Shown here piece after piece: positions 50,139 to 57,926 of a DNA stretch of 60,619 nt. A program made the position numbers and the translations under genes. The first letter of the stretch is position 1. Every line of letters begins with the position of its first letter. Origin of the DNA: CBDVBZ01 sp965372355 (GTDB taxonomy: Bacteria > Krumholzibacteriota > Krumholzibacteriia > WVZY01); the NCBI GenBank assembly GCA_965372355.1, contig CBDVBZ010000006.1:1-60619 (forward strand), given 5' to 3'. The notes under the pieces are model-generated. The model ran no database searches. It worked only from the letters and a program-made list of their open reading frames with translations, and was not told the DNA's origin.

Positions 50139-50198
50139 TACGAACTCTTCCAGTCCTTCAGCGTCCTACATGCGACCCGCGTTTCGATGTCGAACCTT

Positions 50199-50259
50199 GC
50201 TGCAGGGGCCCCCGGTATCTGAGTGCCCCTGAAACCCGGATCCAGGATCCCCTGCAGCG
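50199..50259 (-). repeat. Palindromic element, copy D
   Basis: Almost identical to copy C across about 60 bp, with GGATCCTGGATCC in the middle instead of the CCTGGTTTTGG of copy C. The flank GTTCGTACG is shared with copies B and C. Confidence 0.88.
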
Positions 50260-50316
50260 TACGAACCTCTGATCTTCCGTGTCTCATCATCAACGATCTC
50301 TCTTGCGTTCCGCCTC

Positions 50317-50377
50317 GCCACGGGGGTTCCCGGTATCTGAGTGCCCCTGAAACCCGGATCCAGGATCCCCTGTAGCG
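50317..50377 (-). repeat. Palindromic element, copy E, directly after htrA
   Basis: It begins 9 bases after the htrA stop codon. The right arm has CTACAGGGG; the left arm is mutated (CCACGGGGG), so the outer stem is weaker than in copies B-D. The core is the same as in copy D. Spacing C-D-E is 118-120 bp, as in a tandem array. It may act as the htrA mRNA end. Confidence 0.85.
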
Positions 50378-50386
50378 GACGGGCCC

Positions 50387-51886
50387 CTAATCATCGGGTG
50401 TTTCACACGCGACGAACACTCTCGCCTCATCCCTCTGCACGTAAAAAAGGGCGTTGCCACCGGCTGTATGGCCATGCATAGCCTCCTCGAAGTCCCCGAC
50501 CGTTTGGACCGGCTCACGATTCAGCTCTAGTACAACATCGCCTTCACGCAAGCCTGCCTCAGAGGCTATGCTATTGGCTGCTACGTCTGTGATGACAACG
50601 CCTTTCTGATCTTCAGCAAGTTCGTATTTCTCCGTTAGACCCGGCGTGATACCGGACACTGCAATACCCATATCTTCGTGGCGCGATTCGCCCTCGGCGA
50701 CCGGCATTCCGGCCGGGTTCAGCTCGGCCAGTGTCACCCTGATGTCCTTTTTGCTGCCATCACGGATGACTTCGAGGTGAACCTTTGCTCCGGGTGACGT
50801 CCCGGCGACCCGCGTGCTCAACTCGACGGCGTTATCGATCTCTTTGCCTTCGAAAGCGACGACGATGTCTTCCGGTTTCAGGCCCGCCTTGTCCGCAGGA
50901 CTTCCCTTCTGGACCTGGCTTACAACGGCACCGCGTGGCGACTCGAGACCGAACGCCCGCGCCAGCTCGGGCGACAGCGTCTGGATGTGTACGCCGAGCC
51001 AGCCCCGCTCGACGGCGCCTTTCTCAAGGATGTCGGCCATGACCTTCTTTGCCAGATTCGCCGGTATCGCGAATCCAATACCCATGTTGCCGCCATTATG
51101 GGTTGCGATCGCCGTGTTGATCCCGATCACCCTTCCGTTGAGATCGACCAGTGCGCCACCGGAGTTGCCCGGGTTGATAGCGGCGTCGGTCTGCAGGAAA
51201 TCCTCGTAATACGACAGCCCGACGCCGCTTCTTCCCTTGGCGCTGATAATGCCTGACGTGACCGTATGGTCGAGGTTCGCGTCCAACGGTGAACCTATCG
51301 CCAGTACCCACTCGCCCACGCGAGACTGGTCCGAATCACCCAACTCAGCCGGTGTCAAATTATGTGCGTCGATGGAAATGACCGCGAGGTCCGTCTGCGG
51401 ATCGGCCCCCTTTACCTTCGCTTCGAACTCGCGGCCATCCATCAGACGCACGTTTATCTGGTCGGCTTCACCGACGACGTGGTTGTTGGTCAGTATGATG
51501 CCGTCTCTGTCGATGATGACGCCCGACCCTAGCCCCATTTGCTTGTGGTTGCCCTCCGAGTTGTTGAAAAACCGCTCGAAGAAATCCTCGTCAAAAAACT
51601 CTCTGTACGGTGAATCCTCTAATTGTCCGCGACGCTTAGCCATATCCGTCTCCGTAAAGATGGTCACGACGGATGGGTTGACCGTCTCGGCAACCAACGC
51701 GAATGCATCGCTTAGTTTGTGGGCAACCGCCAGGCTCGAGTTCGTCGAACCCATACCCGAAATACCTGACAGCTGAGAAGCCTGGCTCGGACTCGTCGTC
51801 CTGAACCCGACCGTGATCGATAAGCCCAGGAACATCACCGCGAGTACGACCAGCCAATTGAAGGGGTTGTCTATTCTTGATTTCAT
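50387..51886 (-). CDS. HtrA/DegP-type periplasmic serine protease
   Basis: A 499-residue protease-chaperone. The N-terminal membrane or signal helix covers about 10-27. The trypsin-like domain has the triad His136 (LTNNHVVGEA), Asp166 (DPQTDLAVISI) and Ser242 (AAINPGNSGGALVDLNG). PDZ 1 covers about 285-375 (RGWLGVHIQTLSPELARAFGL, SPADKAGLKPEDIVVAFEG) and a second PDZ about 395-490 (MGIAVSGITPGLTEKYEL, ASEAGLREGDVVLELN). It degrades or refolds damaged envelope proteins. A two-component system lies downstream on the same strand. Its 3' end is the apparent parent of the repeat flanks. Confidence 0.96.
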   Translation of the reverse strand: MKSRIDNPFNWLVVLAVMFLGLSITVGFRTTSPSQASQLSGISGMGSTNSSLAVAHKLSDAFALVAETVNPSVVTIFTETDMAKRRGQLEDSPYREFFDEDFFERFFNNSEGNHKQMGLGSGVIIDRDGIILTNNHVVGEADQINVRLMDGREFEAKVKGADPQTDLAVISIDAHNLTPAELGDSDQSRVGEWVLAIGSPLDANLDHTVTSGIISAKGRSGVGLSYYEDFLQTDAAINPGNSGGALVDLNGRVIGINTAIATHNGGNMGIGFAIPANLAKKVMADILEKGAVERGWLGVHIQTLSPELARAFGLESPRGAVVSQVQKGSPADKAGLKPEDIVVAFEGKEIDNAVELSTRVAGTSPGAKVHLEVIRDGSKKDIRVTLAELNPAGMPVAEGESRHEDMGIAVSGITPGLTEKYELAEDQKGVVITDVAANSIASEAGLREGDVVLELNREPVQTVGDFEEAMHGHTAGGNALFYVQRDEARVFVACETPDD

Positions 51887-51984
51887 CGTTTTGCTTTTCT
51901 CCTTCTGACGGGAACCGCTGCAGCTGTCTGTCCGATGACCGTGTCTGCATTGTCAGCAGCGGTCCCGTTTCTGATCTCTGACCC

Positions 51985-52016
51985 ATGATACGTTTGCCAA
52001 ATGACGGAAAGATGAA
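51985..52016 (-). promoter_or_regulatory. htrA promoter with two 11-bp-spaced half sites
   Basis: On the minus strand TTCAT (52016-52012), 6 bases, GTCAT (52005-52001), 10 bases, TATCAT (51990-51985). The start point would be near 51978, giving a leader of about 90 bases. There is no -35 hexamer; two direct half sites one helical turn apart take its place. This is the geometry of promoters activated by OmpR/PhoB-type regulators such as the Pho box (CTGTCAT repeats). The likely activator is the regulator encoded at 48670-49350, by inference. Confidence 0.5.
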
Positions 52017-52172
52017 GGTTCCGGGGGGGGGTGGAGAAAAAAGGCAGGGCTTCTCAGAAATTCACATAACAAACTGTCATTACAACGTTTACACAGCAAG
52101 AACAAAGCGCCGCACGGTGTGAGAACCCGCGGGACGGCCGGTGAAGCGAGGGGATTGAATGAAGCGAGGAGG
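52017..52172. other. Gap upstream of the htrA promoter
   Basis: It holds a G-run (52023-52031), further sequence shared with the remnant's upstream region (the minus-strand block GAATTTCT) and a direct repeat. TGAAGCGAGG occurs at 52142-52151 and again at 52160-52169, an 18-bp period. No gene is seen. Confidence 0.45.
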
Positions 52173-52706
52173 TCAGCGCTCGACGATCGAGCCGTCCGCC
52201 AACCGGTATGTCCGCGTCACCTTCTGGGTGGGGCAGCAGAGCGGGTCGTCTTCACCATGGACGGTCATGTCGAGTGTGATCTCTCCATCTTCTATGCGTA
52301 TCTGGCGGGGTTTGACGCGGTCGCCGAGAAAGAGCGACGCTTCGTGTCTGGGTTCGCTACGCTCGTTGATCACGACGGTGAGGTCGACGAAAACGCCACT
52401 GCCCCCCGTGTTGGTCGCCAGCACAGCCGCTGCGTCGACCGCATCATCGCCGTTCAAATCGCCAAGCGCGATCTGCCCCCACAACGCCGCGCTCACGCGC
52501 GATTCGCGATCCGTATACCGGCCTGCTTCCAGGAGAACCATTTGCCCGCCGGCGTGATCGATCCGAAACCCGGTGTTCCGCACCAACTCCTCTGTCAGAT
52601 CGGGAGTGTCCGTCGCGCAACCCGTGATGATGAGCACGAGCGCAACGGCCGCACGAAGCCGGCAATCCAGGTTTTGTCGCGGCCTGCACGGTATCGGGTG
52701 TCGCAT
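52173..52706 (-). CDS. Hypothetical lipoprotein
   Basis: A 177-residue protein with a late lipobox (VALVLIITGC), so it is probably exported and lipidated. The body has no family that I recognise. A short stretch IALGDLNGDDAVDAAAVL resembles the calcium-binding loop of dockerin or FG-GAP-like repeats (DLNGDGxxD), and two adjacent Cys occur in DPLCCPTQK. AAGGAG lies 9 bases before the ATG. It follows the GT39-TPR gene by 22 bases and is probably co-transcribed. Confidence 0.65.
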   Translation of the reverse strand: MRHPIPCRPRQNLDCRLRAAVALVLIITGCATDTPDLTEELVRNTGFRIDHAGGQMVLLEAGRYTDRESRVSAALWGQIALGDLNGDDAVDAAAVLATNTGGSGVFVDLTVVINERSEPRHEASLFLGDRVKPRQIRIEDGEITLDMTVHGEDDPLCCPTQKVTRTYRLADGSIVER

Positions 52707-52728
52707 CGATTCTATCTCCTTTTCCGGC

Positions 52729-54774
52729 TCATGGTTGGTCTCGTTCGCGGTACTCGCGCAGCAGACGCCCGAGCGTTTCGATATCCGGGGCATCCGGATA
52801 TGTCGAACGCCACCGGGCGAGCATCGCTTCGGCGTCGTCGAGCCGTCCCGCCTTGACGAGTAAACGGGTCAAACCCAGCCTGCCGGCGGGTAGATGAAGA
52901 ACAGCCCGGTACTGCTCGAACGCCTTGTCCGGTTGGCCGGTGTGTTCATAGTAGCTGCCGAGACCAAAGACAGCGTTGGCAAACTCGGGATCCACCTTCA
53001 GGGCCCGCTCGAGCAGCCTGAACGCCGCGTCGTACTCCCCACTTCGCATCCGTACATCGGCCAGATTGGTGAGCGCTTCTTTGTGTTCCGGGTCGAGTGC
53101 GATGACCCTCTCGTACGCCGGACCGGCACGATCGTGAAGCTCTCGCACCTGGTATACCACACCGAGCGTATAGAACGCATCGACGAACGTGCTGTCCAAC
53201 CGGCACGCCTCGACGAGATCCTCCGTCGCCTCGACGTGGCTCCGCAGACGATACTTGACCCAACCGCGCATCTTCCACGCCGGGGCAAACGTCGGATCGC
53301 GCTCGATCGACTCATCGAATGCCTCCAGCGCCTTGCCGAAGTCCGTGTGGCTGTTGTCCACGCCCAGCGAGTAAAAGCCCCGGGCCTCACCCGCGCCCCC
53401 CACGTTAAAGGGGTTGAGCGCCGATGCCACGAGCACAACGAGGGCCATGGCAAGGTAGCGCACCGCCGGCCCGCGCTCCGCACGCCTGAACTTGTCAACG
53501 ATCCACGAGATGCCAAAGGCGGCATAAGGGATGAGGAAAACACTTACGGGCAGCCGGTAACGCGACGTGACAAAGAAGATGATGACGGATACGGCGTATG
53601 GAACAAGAAAATAGAGCGGCAGCGACCGCTCGAGCCTTGCACTATCCTGTGACGCCGGAAAAGCGCCACGATTTCGCTGGATGATACCAACGACGGCCAG
53701 GCTCAGGATGAGGGCGAAATTGACGGCCAGAAGCCGGAGCACGAGCGAGCGTCCCCTGGCGAAGTAGAGCTGGCGGTTGTTGCTCAACTCCCCGTTGCCG
53801 AGAAACAGCGCGAGCTTCCTCGCGTAGAGCCGCACCGCGTCCACCGGGTCGGTAGCGAGATAACGGACACCTTCCTTGAACCAGTAGTTCGAGACTTGCG
53901 AGGGTCTGAGTTCGCGGCCCGCCGCGCGTTCGGCGATCGCGCGGGTGTCGTCGAAGCCGCCCCACCAATCGGCGCGTGTACCGGGCACCACAGCCCTGAC
54001 GCCGTTGGACTCCGGATTGTTGCCGATGAAGAAGTTGACCCCACCCTGCGACGCGATCGCCACGAAGTCCTTTCCCACAACCGCGTTGCGGATTGTCACC
54101 GGTGCAACGACCGCCGCGCAGGCCAGGACCACGAACAACAGCGACCGGCGGCGCTCCATCGTGGTGGATGTCACCCCTCTCCGCCAGATCCAGAAGAGAA
54201 GAAAGGGGATCACGACGAGAATGTTCGGTCTCGCAATGGCAGACAACCCGAGCACGGCTCCGGCCCCCCACCACAGAGTTGATCTCTGTCTCCGGCCGGC
54301 CTCAATAATAAGCAGAACCGCGCACAAATCGAGAAACACGATGAGAACGGGAATGAGGAGCTCACCCTCGAAGTGAGTCAGGGGCCAGTAGCCCGCATAG
54401 AGCACAAACGCAATCCACGCCGCCGTCCCGCCGAAAAGAAGCGAGGTCAAACGATAGATCAGCACCGCGCTCAGCGCGCCGATAAGGATCTGCACCAGAC
54501 GAATCAGATAGTAATCATGTCCCCCAACCTTGTAGACGGCCGCGACGAAATATGCGTAGAGTGGAGCTCGGAAGAATGGCTGTCGTTGAATATCAGCCGT
54601 TCGCCCGATCCATTCGCCGGATGCAATCGCGCTCGCCCAGTCGTCGTGGTATTTCGAGTCGAGCGTGGGATGCGCGAAATCCGGCCACGAAGAACGCTCC
54701 TGTAGGTAAGCCAACTTGATACCAAAGGCAAGGGCAAAAAGCACAACATAGGTGACTACACTGATTTTAGGCAT
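52729..54774 (-). CDS. GT39/ArnT-type membrane glycosyltransferase fused to TPR repeats
   Basis: A 681-residue protein. Residues 1-450 form a polytopic GT-C region: the acidic loop after helix 1 holds HPTLDSKYHDDWA, followed by QRQPFFRAPLYAYFVAAVYKVGG and RLVQILIGALSAVLIYRL, typical of PMT_2-like enzymes that use polyprenyl-phosphate sugars outside the membrane. From about 480 to 680 there are five or six TPR units (EAFDESIERDPTFAPAW, AYERVIALDPEHKEALTNLA, RLLERALKVDPEFANAVFGLG). The TPR part may recruit protein acceptors, which would make this a protein glycosyltransferase; that is inference. Confidence 0.88.
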   Translation of the reverse strand: MPKISVVTYVVLFALAFGIKLAYLQERSSWPDFAHPTLDSKYHDDWASAIASGEWIGRTADIQRQPFFRAPLYAYFVAAVYKVGGHDYYLIRLVQILIGALSAVLIYRLTSLLFGGTAAWIAFVLYAGYWPLTHFEGELLIPVLIVFLDLCAVLLIIEAGRRQRSTLWWGAGAVLGLSAIARPNILVVIPFLLFWIWRRGVTSTTMERRRSLLFVVLACAAVVAPVTIRNAVVGKDFVAIASQGGVNFFIGNNPESNGVRAVVPGTRADWWGGFDDTRAIAERAAGRELRPSQVSNYWFKEGVRYLATDPVDAVRLYARKLALFLGNGELSNNRQLYFARGRSLVLRLLAVNFALILSLAVVGIIQRNRGAFPASQDSARLERSLPLYFLVPYAVSVIIFFVTSRYRLPVSVFLIPYAAFGISWIVDKFRRAERGPAVRYLAMALVVLVASALNPFNVGGAGEARGFYSLGVDNSHTDFGKALEAFDESIERDPTFAPAWKMRGWVKYRLRSHVEATEDLVEACRLDSTFVDAFYTLGVVYQVRELHDRAGPAYERVIALDPEHKEALTNLADVRMRSGEYDAAFRLLERALKVDPEFANAVFGLGSYYEHTGQPDKAFEQYRAVLHLPAGRLGLTRLLVKAGRLDDAEAMLARWRSTYPDAPDIETLGRLLREYRERDQP

Positions 54775-54805
54775 GGATCAATGTGCCGCGCACAACGTCT
54801 GGATC

Positions 54806-55525
54806 TCAGGGTTTTTGGAGCACAAACACCATTACGCAGCGAAAACTTGAAAGAAAGCTCAGAGAATTGACAACACGCTCATAAAGATACCCACAAACAT
54901 AGAGCGGTGCCAGCTTCCTCAAATACTCGGGACGCCCCTCCCACGTTTCAATATCCAGAGGTCTTAACCCTGCACCGGTCGCATATTTCTTGACCGCTCT
55001 CGGCGTATTGCATCTATATAGTGTCGGAAATGTATCGTGCTCTTCCCTTCCACGCATCCTGTTGACAAAAGCATGAAAAGCATGTGGCGTGATTCGCGCG
55101 ATGGTGGCGACATAGTGCAACTTATTTGGAGTTTTTGAAACAAAGAACCCTCCGGGTTTGAGAACTCTGTTTATCTCCTTGAAGCACACTGCTGGATCTT
55201 CAATATGCTCCAGAACACTGTTGGCGAATACGAGATCAAAACTGTTGTCCTCATGAGGAATGGTGCCACTGGGGAGAGGTAACAGCCTGGCGTCATCGAG
55301 ATAGGGATTGTCCAATACAGCGCTATCAGGGTCGACTCCGAAAGTCCCTCGCGCCTTTCCCTTGAAGTTCATTTCCTCGAGCGCACCTCGACCCGCGCCG
55401 TAATCCAGCAACACGAAACCAGGCTCTATTTTATCCAAAAGCAGCGACTTGAACCGCTTGTTGTCCCAGTTGCGTTCATACCCTGGATACCAGGTCCTGT
55501 CCATCCACTCTGTAATCGCGGACAT
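54806..55525 (-). CDS. Class I SAM-dependent methyltransferase (Methyltransf_11 type)
   Basis: A 239-residue protein with the SAM loop FVLLDYGAGRGALEEM, the acidic GVDPDSAVLDN, FDLVFANSVLEHIEDPAVCFKEINRVLKPGGFFVSKTPN and a variable C-terminal half. The ATG at 55525 has AAGGAGA at good spacing; the long upstream frame (53 residues, Cys/Arg-rich) lies in the promoter gap. Base composition is somewhat lower in GC than neighbouring genes, which may point to transfer within a glycan locus. The substrate is unknown. Confidence 0.88.
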   Translation of the reverse strand: MSAITEWMDRTWYPGYERNWDNKRFKSLLLDKIEPGFVLLDYGAGRGALEEMNFKGKARGTFGVDPDSAVLDNPYLDDARLLPLPSGTIPHEDNSFDLVFANSVLEHIEDPAVCFKEINRVLKPGGFFVSKTPNKLHYVATIARITPHAFHAFVNRMRGREEHDTFPTLYRCNTPRAVKKYATGAGLRPLDIETWEGRPEYLRKLAPLYVCGYLYERVVNSLSFLSSFRCVMVFVLQKP

Positions 55526-55719
55526 GACGAACTCTCCTTCTAATTGCCTGCAACGAAGCGTGGCACCCGTATGTATATCATACCAGTGACAGCAGTACCA
55601 GAAAACACGATCCAGTCGAGCGCACGGGTAATCGAGGGTCCGTCCCGGGAGGTTGGACTTCCTCTGGTACAGTGGACACCTCACCGGGTATAGTCGATCC
55701 CAATCAGGCGATAATCAGC

Positions 55720-55748
55720 TTGCACGACTTCAAAGATAACTCTAACAT
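55720..55748 (+). promoter_or_regulatory. Promoter for the dehydrogenase-heparinase pair
   Basis: TTGCAC (55720-55725), 17 bases, TAACAT (55743-55748). The leader would be about 20 bases with GGGGTGGG ahead of the ATG at 55776. The rest of the 250-bp divergent gap shows no gene. Confidence 0.6.
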
Positions 55749-55775
55749 TATGACTTACGCACGACGGGGTGGGTC

Positions 55776-57926
55776 ATGAAACAAGTATTGCAGAGCCTCA
55801 AAACTGGAAAGATCGAGCTGATCGACGCCCCCGTTCCTCGGGTTGAACCGGGGCGGCTGTTGATCCGGACGCGTGCCAGCGTCATTTCGACCGGCACCGA
55901 GCGGATGCTGTTGGAGTTCGGCAAGGCGAACCTGATCAACAAGGCCCGGCAACAACCGGGCAAAGTCAGGATGGTTCTCGACAAGATCAAGACCGACGGG
56001 TTGTTGCCGACGCTGGATGCCGTGCGAAGCAAGCTGGATGAGCCGCTGGCAATGGGTTACAGCAACTGCGGCGTCGTGCTGGAAACCGGCGATAACTCGG
56101 GCGGCTTCTCGGCCGGTGACCGCGTGGTCTCGAACGGTCACCACGCAGAAGTCGTCTCGGTACCGGTAAACCTCTGCGCGAAAATCCCGGATGGCGTGAG
56201 CGACGAAACAGCCGCATTTACCGTCGTGGGCTCGATTGCCCTCGAGGGCATCCGCCTCGCGCAACCGACGCTTGGCGAGACCTTCGTCGTCACCGGTCTG
56301 GGCCTCATCGGCCTGCTGACCGTTCAGATCCTGAAGGCGAATGGATGCCGCGTCATTGGCATCGATATGAAGGAGCAAAACCTCGAGCTGGCGCGGAGGT
56401 TTGGTGCAAATACCGTCGATCTGTCAAAGGACGACGATCCGGTCGACGCCGCCATGACCATCTCGCATGGTCGTGGTGTCGATGGCGTCATCATCACCGC
56501 GGTTACACCGAGCAGCGAACCCGTCCACCAGGCTGCACTCATGTCGCGCAAGCGGGGCCGGATCGTACTCGTCGGTGTCACCGGTCTGGACCTCGCCCGT
56601 GAGGACTTCTACAAGAAAGAGCTCTCCTTTCAGGTATCGTGCTCGTACGGCCCGGGACGATACGACAAGGCATACGAAGAAAAGGGTATGGACTATCCGT
56701 TTGGCCTGGTCCGCTGGACCGAACAGCGCAACTTCGAGGCGGTATTGGACATGATGGCGGAGGGTCGTCTGGCGGTCGAGCCGCTGATCTCGCATCGTTT
56801 TGCGCTGCAGGATGCGGAAGACGCCTACGGGACGCTGGAGAAGGACCCATCGGCCATGGGCATACTCCTCGAGTATCCAAAGACCGAGACGGACCGGGAA
56901 CTATTGCAGAAGAGAACGGTCTGGCTTGCCTCTCCCGAGACAACCCCAACGAGCGAACCATCGGAACCCGTTGTCGGGTTTATCGGCTCCGGCAACTACG
57001 CCACACGGGTACTGATACCCGCATTCCGTGCCACCGGGGTTCGATTGGAGTCGGTCGCTTCGAGCGGTGGCACGAGCGGCGTCAACACCGGACGCAAGTT
57101 CGGGTTTCGGCGAACGACAACGTCGGTCGAGGAGTTGATTGCCGACGACACAATCAACACGGTGGTGATCGCGAGTTTGCACAACCAGCACGCGATGTAT
57201 GCGAGCGATGCACTCCGCGCGGGCAAGCATGTCTTTGTCGAAAAACCACTGGCGATAACCCGGAAAGATCTCTCTGCGATCGAGGACGCCTATTCATCGA
57301 GCCGTACGCAGAACGTTCCCCCGATCCTCGCTGTGGGTTTCAACCGCCGGTTTGCCCCTCACACGCAACGAATCAAGCGGTTGCTAGCAAGAATCGGAGA
57401 GCCAAAGTCCTTCGTGATGACCGTCAACGCCGGTGAAGTACCCGCCGATCATTGGACGCAGGATCCTTCGGTGGGCGGAGGTCGAATCATCGGGGAAGGC
57501 TGCCACTTCATCGATTTACTGCGCTTTCTGGCCGGTCATCCGATTGCGTCCGTCCACACGGTGGGTCTCGGCAAGACGGCCTCGCCGGTCCTGCCGGACA
57601 ATGTGAGTTTTACACTAGCATTCGAGGATGGCTCGATAGGCACGGTTCACTACCTCGCCAACGGTCACAAATCGTTTCCGAAGGAACGCCTCGAGGTCTT
57701 CTGCGGCGGGCGGATACTACAGCTCGACAACTTCCGCAGGCTGACCGGGTACGGGTGGCCGGGTCTCAAGAAGATGAATCTGATGAAGCAGGACAAGGGT
57801 CAGGCCCAGTGCGTCGCCGCTTTCGTGGCCGCTGTTCGCGAAGGCGGGGCGTCGCCGACGCCGTTCAAGGAAATGGTCGAAGTGACCGATGCGAGCTTTC
57901 AAGTTGCCGAGGCTGCTGCCCGTTGA
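55776..57926 (+). CDS. Bi-domain oxidoreductase: zinc-type alcohol dehydrogenase fused to Gfo/Idh/MocA
   Basis: A 716-residue fusion. Residues about 1-375 are a medium-chain dehydrogenase (RASVISTGTERMLLE, GYSNCGVVLE, NAD loop VVTGLGLIGLLTVQILKANG, LMSRKRGRIVLVGVTG). Residues about 395-716 are a Gfo/Idh/MocA domain (VVGFIGSGNYATRVLIPAF, HVFVEKPLAI with the typical EKP, GGGRIIGEGCHFIDLLRFL). Such fusions are known next to heparinase-type genes in bacterial polysaccharide loci. The exact reaction is not known; a sugar-nucleotide or uronic-acid redox step is likely. Its stop overlaps the next start (TTGA). Confidence 0.9.
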   Translation: MKQVLQSLKTGKIELIDAPVPRVEPGRLLIRTRASVISTGTERMLLEFGKANLINKARQQPGKVRMVLDKIKTDGLLPTLDAVRSKLDEPLAMGYSNCGVVLETGDNSGGFSAGDRVVSNGHHAEVVSVPVNLCAKIPDGVSDETAAFTVVGSIALEGIRLAQPTLGETFVVTGLGLIGLLTVQILKANGCRVIGIDMKEQNLELARRFGANTVDLSKDDDPVDAAMTISHGRGVDGVIITAVTPSSEPVHQAALMSRKRGRIVLVGVTGLDLAREDFYKKELSFQVSCSYGPGRYDKAYEEKGMDYPFGLVRWTEQRNFEAVLDMMAEGRLAVEPLISHRFALQDAEDAYGTLEKDPSAMGILLEYPKTETDRELLQKRTVWLASPETTPTSEPSEPVVGFIGSGNYATRVLIPAFRATGVRLESVASSGGTSGVNTGRKFGFRRTTTSVEELIADDTINTVVIASLHNQHAMYASDALRAGKHVFVEKPLAITRKDLSAIEDAYSSSRTQNVPPILAVGFNRRFAPHTQRIKRLLARIGEPKSFVMTVNAGEVPADHWTQDPSVGGGRIIGEGCHFIDLLRFLAGHPIASVHTVGLGKTASPVLPDNVSFTLAFEDGSIGTVHYLANGHKSFPKERLEVFCGGRILQLDNFRRLTGYGWPGLKKMNLMKQDKGQAQCVAAFVAAVREGGASPTPFKEMVEVTDASFQVAEAAAR

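Noticed and set aside
49536..50377. CRISPR array
   Set aside because: The repeat units are about 60 bp, palindromic and diverged; spacing is irregular (one 430-bp jump), and the spacers are partly homologous to htrA. No cas gene is near.
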